The notes under the pieces: model-generated
Seen by the model: the letters and a program-made list of their open reading frames with translations, nothing else
Told to the model about the DNA's origin: nothing
Database searches by the model: none
Source: Actinomycetaceae bacterium
Lineage (GTDB): Bacteria; Actinomycetota; Actinomycetes; Actinomycetales; Actinomycetaceae
Direction: 5' to 3'
Assembly: GCA_028724905.1 (NCBI GenBank)
Contig: JAQYTG010000018.1
Coordinates: 62,001-126,000 of the forward strand
Length of the DNA: 64,000 nucleotides
Shown: in pieces, positions 16,050-24,267 of the stretch
Layout of the letters: each line of letters opens with the position of its first letter
How positions within the stretch are numbered: position 1 is the stretch's first letter
Position numbers and translations under genes: made by a program

Positions 16050-16736
16050 ATGATGAGTCTGACCATGATTGATCTATCCATGCCAATGAAAAAGCATTGG
16101 CGTTTTACTCCGGCGTTTGAAAACACCTACAAAGAACGCCCTGAGTTCACGTTTGAAACAACGAACCTGCATATCACGTCACATTCTTTTTCCCATGTAG
16201 ATGCTCCATCTCACATCAAACGTGACGGCGTCACGATTGACCACATCCCACTTGACACGTTCGCCGGTGACGCTTCCATCATAGATCTATCAGATCTAGG
16301 CGATAACGCCGCCATCACAGAGCAGGTGCTCAAACCTCGCAGTGAGCACGTGCGCGCCGGAGATATTCTGCTGCTTCGCAGCGATCAAGCGCTGCGCCAT
16401 CCCACTGAGACGAAAGAATACTGGACGCTCTCGCCGTGGGTCTGCCTCGATGGTGCAAAGTTTTTGCTCTCGCTAAATGTGAAAGCAGTAGCGTTCGACT
16501 TTCCGCAAGATCGCTGCATCCGTTTTGCTTACGACGAGTCCATTCAGCCGCTTCCACAGGCAGGAGAAGATGATGCCTGCCATCTGATTCTGTTGCAGCA
16601 GGGCGTGATCCAATACGAATACCTGCAAAATTTTCATCAGATTTCTCGCAAGCGTTTTTCATTTATTGGGCTCCCGCTGAATCTGTATCGCGGAAATGGC
16701 TCCCCTGTGCGCGCTGTGGCCATCGAAGAGGAGTGA
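16050..16736 (+). CDS. Cyclase-family metal-dependent hydrolase (kynurenine formamidase-like fold)
   Basis: A protein of 228 residues of the cyclase family (PF04199 type). The metal-binding signature HxxxHxDxPxH is visible as HSFSHVDAPSH at residues 45-55. Members hydrolyse amides, lactones or related rings, such as N-formylkynurenine; nothing here fixes the substrate. It starts an apparent operon: the MFS transporter begins 6 bp after its stop and a TIM-barrel amidohydrolase follows. That grouping suggests uptake and hydrolytic opening of a carboxylated or lactone compound. The ATG at 16050 has AAAGAGG 5-6 nt upstream; an in-frame TTG at 16029 lacks a ribosome site. Confidence 0.78.
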   Translation: MMSLTMIDLSMPMKKHWRFTPAFENTYKERPEFTFETTNLHITSHSFSHVDAPSHIKRDGVTIDHIPLDTFAGDASIIDLSDLGDNAAITEQVLKPRSEHVRAGDILLLRSDQALRHPTETKEYWTLSPWVCLDGAKFLLSLNVKAVAFDFPQDRCIRFAYDESIQPLPQAGEDDACHLILLQQGVIQYEYLQNFHQISRKRFSFIGLPLNLYRGNGSPVRAVAIEEE

Positions 16737-16742
16737 AAAGCC

Positions 16743-18182
16743 ATGAACATTACAAACTCAAGGCAGGATGCAGGGGCTAGGAATACGACATCTATGAACG
16801 GCAAAGCTATGGACGGTGACGCTATGACGAATCAAGACGCTATTGGTGCACGGGGTACCAGCGCCAGGCAGTACAGCAGCGATGGGCATGGTCAAGGTAC
16901 GGTGAGCAGCGAAAGCGCGAGACATCTCAACCGACGTTGGCTGATTCTAATTCCGGTGATTATGTTCATCTACATCATTGCGTATATGGATCGCGTCAAT
17001 ATCGGATTCGGGCTCACTCAGATCCGTGAGGCGCTGCAGATGAACGCCTCGCAAGCTGGGTTGGCATCGGGAATTTTCTTTATCGGCTATCTGATCTTGC
17101 AAATTCCTGGCGGCTATTTTGCGCAAAAGTGGAGCGCCAAGAAAGTCGTGGCAGTGTTGATGCTCCTGTGGGGTATATGTGCGGTAGCTGAAGGGCTGGT
17201 ACACAACTACGAGCAGCTGCTATGGGCACGGTTTATGTTAGGCGTATTTGAGGGTGGTGTGCAGCCAGCGCTGATGGTGATGATCAACCGGTGGTTCTCA
17301 CTATCGGAGAAAACTCGCGCAAATTCGCTTTTCATTATGCACAACCCCATCGCCACTATCATTACTGGCCCATTTGCAGGACTTTTGCTTTCTTTCGGTG
17401 ACTGGCGAATGCTCTTTATTATCCAAGGGTTGTTGCCGTTCTTGGGAATTGCGATCTGGTGGATTCTCAGTGCAGACGTTCCTCAGGATGCTAAGTGGGC
17501 GACGAAAGAAGAAGTGGAGCTCATCGACGCTAAACGTCAAGCTGAGGAGCCTGCACCGGTACAGACCTCGTGGAAAGAGGCCGTCTTTTCTCCTTATACC
17601 TGGATTCTTGGGTTGCTCGGCTTCCTGGTGTGGTTCGGTTTCTATGGATTGCAGATGTGGTTGCCCACGCTGCTGAAAGAATCGTTTACCAGCGATTGGG
17701 AAGTGGGGCTCGTCTCCGTTATTCCACCTATCGTCACGGCTATCGCTATCTATGTCAATGGCCGTGGAGCCGATAGAGACCATCGGTACAATCTGCGCGT
17801 GGCAGTTCCGCTGATTCTCGGAGGCATCGTATTAGCTTGCTCCACTTTCGTGACGGCTGATATGCGCTGGCTGGTCGTCGCCATCTATTCGGTGGCTGTG
17901 GCTTGCCAGCTCTCGTTCTTCGGCTCGTACTGGACGATCAACTCAATTTTGCTCACGCCTGCTGCCGTCGGCACTGGCTTTGGCATCATCAACGGTGTGG
18001 GTAATTTCGGCGGTTTCCTCGGTCCGTACGTCGGTGGCTGGATCACAGATGCCACCGGTTCGCTGCCTTTGGCAACAGCTATATTCGGCGGTGCAGTCGT
18101 AGCAGCCGGTTTGATTGCACTAGCTTTGACGAAAGCAGTCCGTCGAGAACTAAACAATCGCACCGCAAACGCTCAGGCGTGA
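16743..18182 (+). CDS. MFS transporter, anion:cation symporter (ACS) type
   Basis: A membrane protein of 479 residues with about 12 hydrophobic segments. The first segment and loop (FIYIIAYMDRVNIGFGLTQI) carry the D-R-V/x-N signature typical of the ACS family, whose members take up sugar acids, tartrate, phthalate or other organic anions with protons. An N-terminal extension of about 60 hydrophilic residues precedes the first helix; the true start may be one of several internal ATG codons (for example at 16794 or 16824). It lies between the cyclase-family hydrolase and the amidohydrolase and probably imports their substrate. Confidence 0.82.
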   Translation: MNITNSRQDAGARNTTSMNGKAMDGDAMTNQDAIGARGTSARQYSSDGHGQGTVSSESARHLNRRWLILIPVIMFIYIIAYMDRVNIGFGLTQIREALQMNASQAGLASGIFFIGYLILQIPGGYFAQKWSAKKVVAVLMLLWGICAVAEGLVHNYEQLLWARFMLGVFEGGVQPALMVMINRWFSLSEKTRANSLFIMHNPIATIITGPFAGLLLSFGDWRMLFIIQGLLPFLGIAIWWILSADVPQDAKWATKEEVELIDAKRQAEEPAPVQTSWKEAVFSPYTWILGLLGFLVWFGFYGLQMWLPTLLKESFTSDWEVGLVSVIPPIVTAIAIYVNGRGADRDHRYNLRVAVPLILGGIVLACSTFVTADMRWLVVAIYSVAVACQLSFFGSYWTINSILLTPAAVGTGFGIINGVGNFGGFLGPYVGGWITDATGSLPLATAIFGGAVVAAGLIALALTKAVRRELNNRTANAQA

Positions 18183-18510
18183 CGTCACAGAAGAAACTGC
18201 GGCGTGGTGCTCGCCCAAAAGATGCGTGACGCTCAGGCTAAAAGATGCGTGACGCTGCAGATGTAACCCGCTGCGAGGGCGCAGAAAAAACCGAGGGGTG
18301 ACGCACAGGCGGATGTATAGATACAGCCGGAGTGCGCCGTCACAGACTAGAGGTGGAGCATGGTCATGCCACATACTGACGTCTGACCAGTTGTCGGCGT
18401 GACCGGCTTGCCTCGCCGCGTATCCAGTGGCTAGGGCGTATCCAACTGTGCGGGCTGCCGTCACGATACATCAACTATTTCGGAATGCGACCCTAGAATG
18501 TGAGGATTAT
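18183..18510. other. Intergenic region with a 17-bp tandem-type repeat
   Basis: No gene seen. AAAAGATGCGTGACGCT occurs twice, about 21 bp apart, near 18218-18256; a 10-base word from the end of the MFS gene (ACGCTCAGGC) is repeated beside it. The gap of 328 bp makes it uncertain whether the amidohydrolase shares the upstream transcript. Confidence 0.45.
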
Positions 18511-19443
18511 ATGGCGCTCTATCAAGGCCCAATCATCGACGCCCACCACCATTTTTGGGAGCCAGAGCTAGGCCATCAGCCGTGGCTGCGCCCAGACGCC
18601 CATATCCCTTTCCGCTATGGAAATTACGACGCTATTAAACGTTCGTATCTGCCCCCAGATTTACTCAACGATGCGGCTGGACTGAACATTGTGGGTACGG
18701 TGACGATGGAAACCGAGTGGGAAAGCGACGACCCTATCGGCGAAATGGATTATATGGAGCAGATGCAGGCCAGGTACGGGCTGCCCAATGCTTGCGTCGC
18801 TCATGCGCTGCTCAACGCTCCGGATGTGGAAGCAACTCTTGCCCAGCTGGCAGATAAGCCGATCGTGCGCTCGGTACGCCATAAACCAGGGCAAGCGAGG
18901 TGTGCAGCTGAAGCTCCCACGCATCCAACGCTGATGATGGATCCGCAGTGGCGTCGAGGATTTGCGCTCTTGGAAAAATATGATCTGCATTTCGATCTGC
19001 AAGTGGCCTGGTATCACGTGGCTGACATCGTCGATCTCAGTATGGCTTTTCCCAATCAACTCATTATTATCAATCATGCTGCACTGCCAGCAGATCGCAG
19101 CGCGCAGGGGCTGCGTGGATGGGCGGCGGCAGTAGCTCAGATGGCGCGGCTCGACAACACCGTGATGAAAATTTCTGGTATTGGAGTGCCAGGGGTGGCA
19201 TGGACGGCGGAGAATAACCGGTTTATTGTGGAGACGCTCGTCGAAGAGTTTGGCTCGCAGCGGGTGATGTTTGCATCGAATTTTCCAGTTGATTCGCTCA
19301 CCGGTAGTTATCAGGATATCTTTAACGGATTCCGAGTGATTGCTGCTTCGTGGTCTGAGGATGAGCAGCTGGATGCGTTTGCACGCACAGCCGCCAGGGT
19401 TTACGGCTTGGAGGAGATCGGTGAGTGCGTCCAGAGCCTGTAA
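18511..19443 (+). CDS. Amidohydrolase-2 family TIM-barrel hydrolase (lactonase-like)
   Basis: A protein of 310 residues with the amidohydrolase_2 pattern: IIDAHHHFW at the N-terminus (metal ligands His12 and His14), a later histidine in LIIINHAALP, and the C-terminal MFASNFPVDS segment with the metal-binding Asp. The family includes 2-pyrone-4,6-dicarboxylate lactonase, L-fuconolactonase and L-rhamnonolactonase, so ring opening of a lactone is the best general guess. The ATG at 18511 follows GTGAGGA; the frame extends 28 codons upstream without a recognisable domain. The stop codon lies inside a 32-bp tandem duplication. Context (cyclase-family hydrolase, ACS transporter) supports a small catabolic unit. 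Confidence 0.82.
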   Translation: MALYQGPIIDAHHHFWEPELGHQPWLRPDAHIPFRYGNYDAIKRSYLPPDLLNDAAGLNIVGTVTMETEWESDDPIGEMDYMEQMQARYGLPNACVAHALLNAPDVEATLAQLADKPIVRSVRHKPGQARCAAEAPTHPTLMMDPQWRRGFALLEKYDLHFDLQVAWYHVADIVDLSMAFPNQLIIINHAALPADRSAQGLRGWAAAVAQMARLDNTVMKISGIGVPGVAWTAENNRFIVETLVEEFGSQRVMFASNFPVDSLTGSYQDIFNGFRVIAASWSEDEQLDAFARTAARVYGLEEIGECVQSL

Positions 19444-19500
19444 ACCACCTAGCAGCTGCTGATGTCGACCTGTAAACCACCTAGCAGCTGCTGATGTCAG
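19437..19500 (+). repeat. 32-bp tandem duplication spanning the amidohydrolase stop codon
   Basis: Units 19437-19468 and 19469-19500 begin CCTGTAAACCACCTAGCAGC and differ only in their last two bases. The TAA in the first unit is the stop of the amidohydrolase gene. A third partial copy (GCTGATGTCGGCCTGTAAAC) follows. Confidence 0.9.
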
Positions 19501-19539
19501 TAGGGCGCTGATGTCGGCCTGTAAACGCACCCTCCGGCC

Positions 19540-19701
19540 GATAATATCTGCGGGTGGTGATGTCGGTCAGCTGATTACATCTGCGGGTGGTGATATCGGT
19601 CAGCCGATAATATCTCAAGGCGATGATGCCATGCCGGTCAGATGATGCGATTGGTCGGCTCATAACGTCAGTCAGCTGATCATGCCGGCAGACTGATATG
19701 G
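19540..19701. repeat. Degenerate GGTCAGCYGAT repeats
   Basis: Several imperfect copies of GGTGGTGATRTCGGTCAGC followed by YGATWAYATCT are present between 19550 and 19690, related to words in intergenic regions near 0.5, 5.1 and 34.4 kb. There is no coding signal. Confidence 0.55.
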
Positions 19702-20346
19702 TCAAGCCTGCCACGGCTGCGCCGTTAGCCATTGTGCGGGATACACGGCTGTGCCCCTGCGGCTCATAGCCTGGCTACAGTAACGCTGGCCATGCTGCTC
19801 ACAGTCTGCATAATAACGCAGCAAATCGGCGGCAATGCGGGCGTCGGAAAGACTGCGGTGGTCTTGATGAGTGGCCAAACCAAGGCGTTGCGCTAGGCCG
19901 ATGAGCGAGTGCGATCCAGGAGGGCAATAAATCCGGCTCTGATCCAAGGTGCATACTGCATTGACGCCGTAGATAGTGTGGTAAAGCCGCGCCCGCGCAA
20001 ATTCGCGGTTGATAAAACTCTGGTCAAAGCTGGCGTTGTGCGCCACGAAAATTCTGTCCGAAAGTAGCTCGGTGAGCTCCGAGGCTATCTGAGCAAACGT
20101 GGGTGCTGCGGCTACGTCGGTATTGTAGATACCGTGGATGTGGCTGGCGCGCACATACCGCTGCGGGTTGATGAGGGTGCTCCATTCGCTCTCTACTTCT
20201 AGGGAACTATTGAGCTGAATCACGCCGATTTCCACCACCCGTTCACTCATCGGATCGAGCCCTGTGGTCTCTACATCGACGACTGCGTAGCGGCGTGGGT
20301 GTTGCTGCTCATCCTCAAGGTGCCATTCTCGCTCAGGTGTCGTCAC
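19702..20346 (-). CDS. DEDDh 3'-5' exonuclease (DNA polymerase III epsilon-like)
   Basis: A nuclease of 214 residues from the GTG at 20346. All DEDDh motifs are visible: Exo I VVDVETTG (Asp and Glu), Exo II HNASFDQSFINRE, and Exo III HRSLSDARIAADLL with its His and Asp. Family members proofread or trim single-stranded DNA ends with two metal ions. The protein lacks the C-terminal parts of DnaQ-UvrC-like fusions, so it is a stand-alone exonuclease. The frame stays open 66 codons upstream, but that stretch overlaps a tandem repeat array and carries no domain, so the later GTG is preferred. It is divergent from parE. Confidence 0.87.
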   Translation of the reverse strand: MTTPEREWHLEDEQQHPRRYAVVDVETTGLDPMSERVVEIGVIQLNSSLEVESEWSTLINPQRYVRASHIHGIYNTDVAAAPTFAQIASELTELLSDRIFVAHNASFDQSFINREFARARLYHTIYGVNAVCTLDQSRIYCPPGSHSLIGLAQRLGLATHQDHRSLSDARIAADLLRYYADCEQHGQRYCSQAMSRRGTAVYPAQWLTAQPWQA

Positions 20347-20361
20347 GAATCTAGGATACGC

Positions 20362-20449
20362 CGCACAGACCAACGCTGAGAATCTGCAAGCCAACGTTAA
20401 GAATCGCACAGACCAACGCTGAGAATCGTGCAAGCAGACGCTGATGATA
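20362..20449. repeat. Four-unit iteron-like array upstream of the exonuclease gene
   Basis: A 23-bp sequence (CGCACAGACCAACGCTGAGA plus ATC) occurs exactly at 20362-20384 and 20405-20427; between and after them lie variant units (GCAAGCCAACGTTAAGAATC, GCAAGCAGACGCTGATGAT). The average spacing is about 21-22 bp, two helical turns, between the divergent exonuclease and parE genes. Confidence 0.75.
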
Positions 20450-20617
20450 GGGGACGCACGAATGGGAAACTCGCTTGGCATCACTTCTTGCGCGGTGTGG
20501 TAATCGAGTTCTTCGTATAAGCGTTGATTATTCCACCAATGCACCCAGTTTAACGTGGCAAATTATACCTCGGACAGGCTCACGAGTTTCGCTGCTGGCA
20601 TTTGAGCTTGCGGCAGC

Positions 20618-20623
20618 TAAAAT
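20618..20623 (+). promoter_or_regulatory. -10 box for leaderless parE
   Basis: TAAAAT is followed by 6 nt and the GTG at 20630. No ribosome-binding site is seen. This supports a leaderless transcript. Confidence 0.5.
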
Positions 20624-20629
20624 ACTTGG

Positions 20630-22849
20630 GTGCCTACACAAGCAACTTCTACGCAAGAAACGTCTGAACAGCTGATGCAAACTACCGCACACCATACGCC
20701 GAGTGCTGAGTACAATGCCCGTCATCTTCAAGTGTTGGAGGGGTTGGAAGCCGTACGTAAACGCCCTGGTATGTATATTGGCTCCACTGATTCGCGTGGG
20801 CTGATGCACTGTGCCTGGGAAATTATCGACAATGCCGTAGACGAAGCCTTAGAGGGGTATGCCAAGCGGATCGACGTCACGCTCTATGCTGATGGTTCTC
20901 TCGAAGTGCGTGACGACGGGCGCGGCATCCCCGTGGATGAGGTGCCAGGTACCGGTGCGAGCGGTGTAGAAGTGGTCTATACGAAGTTGCACGCTGGCGG
21001 AAAATTTGGCGGTGGCTCTTATGCCGCTTCTGGCGGTTTGCACGGCGTGGGCGCGAGTGTGGTGAATGCACTCAGTGAGCGCCTGGAAGTGGAAGTCAAT
21101 CGAGAGGGCAAAACCTGGGCGATGAGCTTTATGCGCGGTGAGCCTGGGGTCTTCCACGATAAAAAAGCTGCCCCGCTTTCTCCGGCAGCCGCATTCACTC
21201 CTTTTGCAGACACCGATGAGCCATCGCAGCTACGTGTGGTAGGGAAAGTCAGTAAAAAAGTGACCGGCACGAAAGTGCGTTTCTGGGCTGACCCAGAAAT
21301 TTTCCCTGATGGGACGGCTTTTCACTATCCGGAGTTGATTGAGCGGGTGCGTGAAAAGGCATTCTTAGTGCCTGGCTTGCATATTCATGTGCGCGATGAA
21401 CGCCCTGCATCGCTGGCGCCGAGCGCTGCTGCCGTCACCAATCAGCCCGCGCCTGTGGAAGAAGACTTTCTCTATGCTGGAGGCGTAGTCGATTTCGTAG
21501 ATTATCTGGCTAACGATGCGCCGGTCACTGGCGTCATGCATATAACCGGCTCGGGGGAGTTTCAAGAGACGGTGCAAGCGCTCGATCCGCTCAGCGGGCA
21601 TTTGAAGCCGCAAGAGGTCACCCGCAGCTGTGCCGTCGATATTGCGCTGCGTTGGGGAACGGGCTATGAGACTCTCGAAGAGAGCTTTGTGAATATCGTG
21701 GCCACTCCTAAAGGGGGCACCCATCTGGCTGGTTTTGAGCAGGGGCTGCTCAAAGTGATGCGAGCCCAGATCGAGGCAAAATCGCGGGTACTGAAAATCT
21801 CGGCAAAAGAGCCAAAAATTGAAAAAGATGATGTGCTTGCGGGGATGACGGCAGTGGTGACGGTGAGTTTCCCTGAACCGCAGTTTGAGGGGCAGACCAA
21901 GGAGATTCTGGGTACAGCTCCGATCAGAGGCATCGTGGCAAAAGTGGTGGAAGAGGAATTCGGCAAAATTCTCACTAGCACGAAACGCGATGCGAAAACT
22001 GAGAATCAGCGGCTGCTGGAAAAAGTGGTGGCCGAGATGCGCGCCCGCGTAGCAGCCCGCACGCAGAAAGAAATTTCGCGGCGCAAAAACGCTTTAGAGA
22101 CGAGCACTCTGCCGGCCAAGCTCGCAGACTGTCGCTCTGAAGATGTGGCGAAAACCGAGCTGTTTATTGTGGAGGGGGATTCGGCTCTCGGCACTGCCAA
22201 GCTCGCCAGAAACAGCGAATTTCAGGCGCTACTGCCGATTCGCGGAAAAATTTTGAATGTGCAGAAGGCCTCTCCGGCAGACATTTTGAAGAATGCAGAG
22301 GTCTCTTCAATTATCCAGGTGGTAGGAGCCGGATCGGGGCGCACCTTCGATATCGAGGCAGCTCGGTACGGCAAAGTGATTTTTATGACTGATGCTGACG
22401 TCGATGGTGCACATATTCGCACGCTGCTGCTTACGCTGTTTTTCCGCTATATGCGTCCGCTCGTGGAAGCGGGGAGAGTGTATGCGGCGGTGCCTCCGCT
22501 GCACCGCGTAGAGGTGGCTGGAAGCGGTAAACGTGAGCGAGAATTTATCTATACTTATTCGGATGCTGAACTGCATCAGGTGTTGGCGCGGCTGAGCAAA
22601 CAGGGCAAACGCTACAAAGAACCGATTCAGCGGTACAAGGGTCTCGGTGAAATGGACGCCGATCAGCTTGCCGAGACGACGATGGATCCGCGCCACCGGA
22701 CGTTGCGGCGCATCTCTATGGATGATGAAGCGGCGCTGGCGTATGCCGAAGAGACGTTTGAACTGCTGATGGGTTCGGACGTGACGCCACGCAAAAACTT
22801 CATTGTGGAGGGGGCAGCCAGTATCTCGCGCGATCAGATCGACGCCTAG
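20630..22849 (+). CDS. parE: Type IIA topoisomerase B subunit (ParE/GyrB paralogue)
   Basis: The ATPase subunit of a type II topoisomerase, 739 residues. The GHKL ATPase motifs are EIIDNAVDEAL, DDGRGIP and GGLHGVGASVVNALS; the TOPRIM part has VEGDSALGTAKLARNSEFQA, PIRGKILNV and the metal-binding DADVDGAHIRTLLLTL. EGDSALGTAK instead of GyrB's EGDSAGGSA marks the actinobacterial ParE-like group. It would work with a ParC/GyrA2 subunit in decatenation, but no such gene is adjacent. The GTG start is supported by a -10 box 6 nt upstream; an ATG 45 bp downstream (20675) is the alternative. It converges with a short-chain dehydrogenase gene. Confidence 0.92.
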   Translation: MPTQATSTQETSEQLMQTTAHHTPSAEYNARHLQVLEGLEAVRKRPGMYIGSTDSRGLMHCAWEIIDNAVDEALEGYAKRIDVTLYADGSLEVRDDGRGIPVDEVPGTGASGVEVVYTKLHAGGKFGGGSYAASGGLHGVGASVVNALSERLEVEVNREGKTWAMSFMRGEPGVFHDKKAAPLSPAAAFTPFADTDEPSQLRVVGKVSKKVTGTKVRFWADPEIFPDGTAFHYPELIERVREKAFLVPGLHIHVRDERPASLAPSAAAVTNQPAPVEEDFLYAGGVVDFVDYLANDAPVTGVMHITGSGEFQETVQALDPLSGHLKPQEVTRSCAVDIALRWGTGYETLEESFVNIVATPKGGTHLAGFEQGLLKVMRAQIEAKSRVLKISAKEPKIEKDDVLAGMTAVVTVSFPEPQFEGQTKEILGTAPIRGIVAKVVEEEFGKILTSTKRDAKTENQRLLEKVVAEMRARVAARTQKEISRRKNALETSTLPAKLADCRSEDVAKTELFIVEGDSALGTAKLARNSEFQALLPIRGKILNVQKASPADILKNAEVSSIIQVVGAGSGRTFDIEAARYGKVIFMTDADVDGAHIRTLLLTLFFRYMRPLVEAGRVYAAVPPLHRVEVAGSGKREREFIYTYSDAELHQVLARLSKQGKRYKEPIQRYKGLGEMDADQLAETTMDPRHRTLRRISMDDEAALAYAEETFELLMGSDVTPRKNFIVEGAASISRDQIDA

Positions 22850-23037
22850 TTGGCGGGATTTGACCGTCATATGTCGCACGCGACACTGGCAGCAGCCAAG
22901 ATTCGCGCCAGTAACATTGTGGCGCTGCAAACTCGTGGCGGGTTTAGGTGCGCGAGATTAGCAGTGGGCAAGACTACCAGTGGTGTGACTGCCAGTGAGG
23001 CGCGATCCTTGGCCCCCCTGCGCTCACCACTTTATGC

Positions 23038-23940
23038 TTACCACTTCTTGTCGCGACCGGTGAAAGCATCCATCGTAGAGTTGATCCCGAAGAAATCGAG
23101 TACCCGATCCACGAGTGGCACTGGCAGTGGCTGCAACAGCTGCACTAGCCGCACGATTGGAGGATTGACTTTCATCTGTGTGCCAGCTTCAATGGCGTCA
23201 AGCACCTGTTCGGCTGCCTGTTCGGGGCGCAAGATAGGAAGCAAATGCTTAAATTTGGTGGTGACGCCGGCAAACATACCGGTGCCGATGTAGTACGGGC
23301 AGTAGAGCAGGGTGTGGACGTTTGAGCCGTGGTGGCGCAGCTCAGCGCGCAAACTCTGAGCGAAGCCAACTGCACCAAATTTAGAACCTGCATAGTCGGT
23401 TTGCCGAGCCACGCCTACAAGCCCTGCAGCTGAAGCAATCGTCACCACGGAACCGCGATCACGCTCCATCATCCCAGGGAGAAATTCGCGGGTTGTGCGA
23501 TAGTGCGAGAGCGTATTGACGGCGAATGTACGCTCGACGTCTGCATCGGAAAGTTTAAGGAACTCTTTTCCAGTGACGATTCCGGCGTTGTTGATGAGAA
23601 TATCGACCCGTCCGAAATGGGCGAGTACATCGCTGGCGGCGCTGGACACGGAGTCTGCATCGGTGACGTCAACGACGGCCGCGTCAGTTTTGACGTCAGC
23701 AGCAGATGTCGCGGCGAGCATGGCAGTTTCGGCAGCTCCTTCGGCGTTGAGATCCCAAGCGATCACCGCTTTTGCACCGCGTTGAGCTGCGCCAATGGCC
23801 ATGAGTCGACCGATGCCGGAACCAGCACCCGTGACGAGCACAACGGCTCCTTTGATGGGAACTTCGCTGGGGCGGGGGAGGACGTGTTTCATTGCTGAAT
23901 GTATTGCTGAGCACAGAGGATTTTTAGCCGTGGCCATCAT
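23038..23940 (-). CDS. Short-chain dehydrogenase/reductase (SDR)
   Basis: An NAD(P)-dependent oxidoreductase of 300 residues with the classical SDR features: VTGAGSGIGR cofactor loop, NNAG motif, catalytic Ser region (VTIASAAGLVG) and YAGSK with the catalytic Tyr and Lys. The C-terminal 80 residues (ending GRDKKW) are longer than in the smallest SDRs and resemble human DHRS/retinol-dehydrogenase-like or mycobacterial lipid SDRs; the substrate is unknown. A strong ribosome site (AAAGGAG) sits 6 nt before the double ATG. A 22-bp perfect palindrome lies about 30 bp upstream in the leader. It seems to be monocistronic, converging with parE. Confidence 0.85.
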   Translation of the reverse strand: MMATAKNPLCSAIHSAMKHVLPRPSEVPIKGAVVLVTGAGSGIGRLMAIGAAQRGAKAVIAWDLNAEGAAETAMLAATSAADVKTDAAVVDVTDADSVSSAASDVLAHFGRVDILINNAGIVTGKEFLKLSDADVERTFAVNTLSHYRTTREFLPGMMERDRGSVVTIASAAGLVGVARQTDYAGSKFGAVGFAQSLRAELRHHGSNVHTLLYCPYYIGTGMFAGVTTKFKHLLPILRPEQAAEQVLDAIEAGTQMKVNPPIVRLVQLLQPLPVPLVDRVLDFFGINSTMDAFTGRDKKW

Positions 23941-23969
23941 ACGATCTCCTTTGATTGAGCAGTCAGAGT

Positions 23970-23991
23970 GCGGCTGCGCTAGCGCAGCCGC
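23970..23991. promoter_or_regulatory. 22-bp perfect palindrome in the SDR leader
   Basis: Two 10-base arms (GCGGCTGCGC and its complement) flank TA. It lies 30 bp upstream of the SDR start, between the gene and carB. It could be a repressor operator or, as RNA, a stable hairpin; no T-run follows. Confidence 0.5.
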
Positions 23992-24267
23992 AAGCGTGGC
24001 GGATCAGTAGCAGTGAAATATGATGCGAAGTAGCCCTATTGTAGCTCAGCAGCTCCCGCAATGGGAGAGTATTGAATGTTGATAACAGCGATCAGACCAC
24101 TTTGCCACTGCGAGCTATATCCTCGAACTGACGAAAGCGATTTGGCCGATGCATCAATACGAGCCCCCCGAATGGACAAAAGCACTCTGGCCGATGCTGT
24201 CAATGCGGGGCGTGCAGCTAGGGCGATGTGATCAACAAATCGCAGCGTGATCAACGGATCGCAGCTG
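23992..24267. other. Gene-free gap between carB and the SDR gene
   Basis: No gene. A degenerate direct repeat with the word TTTGGCCGATGC/CTCTGGCCGATGC appears near 24140 and 24190. CTCCC-GCAAT-GGGAG near 24053 is a 5-bp stem without a T-run; it could weakly contribute to termination after carB only if read on the minus strand. Confidence 0.35.

Noticed and set aside
24040..24070. TAGCTCAGCAGCTCCCGCAATGGGAGAG, which faintly resembles a tRNA D-arm region
   Set aside because: No anticodon stem, T-arm (GGTTCGANTCC) or acceptor pairing could be found around it.
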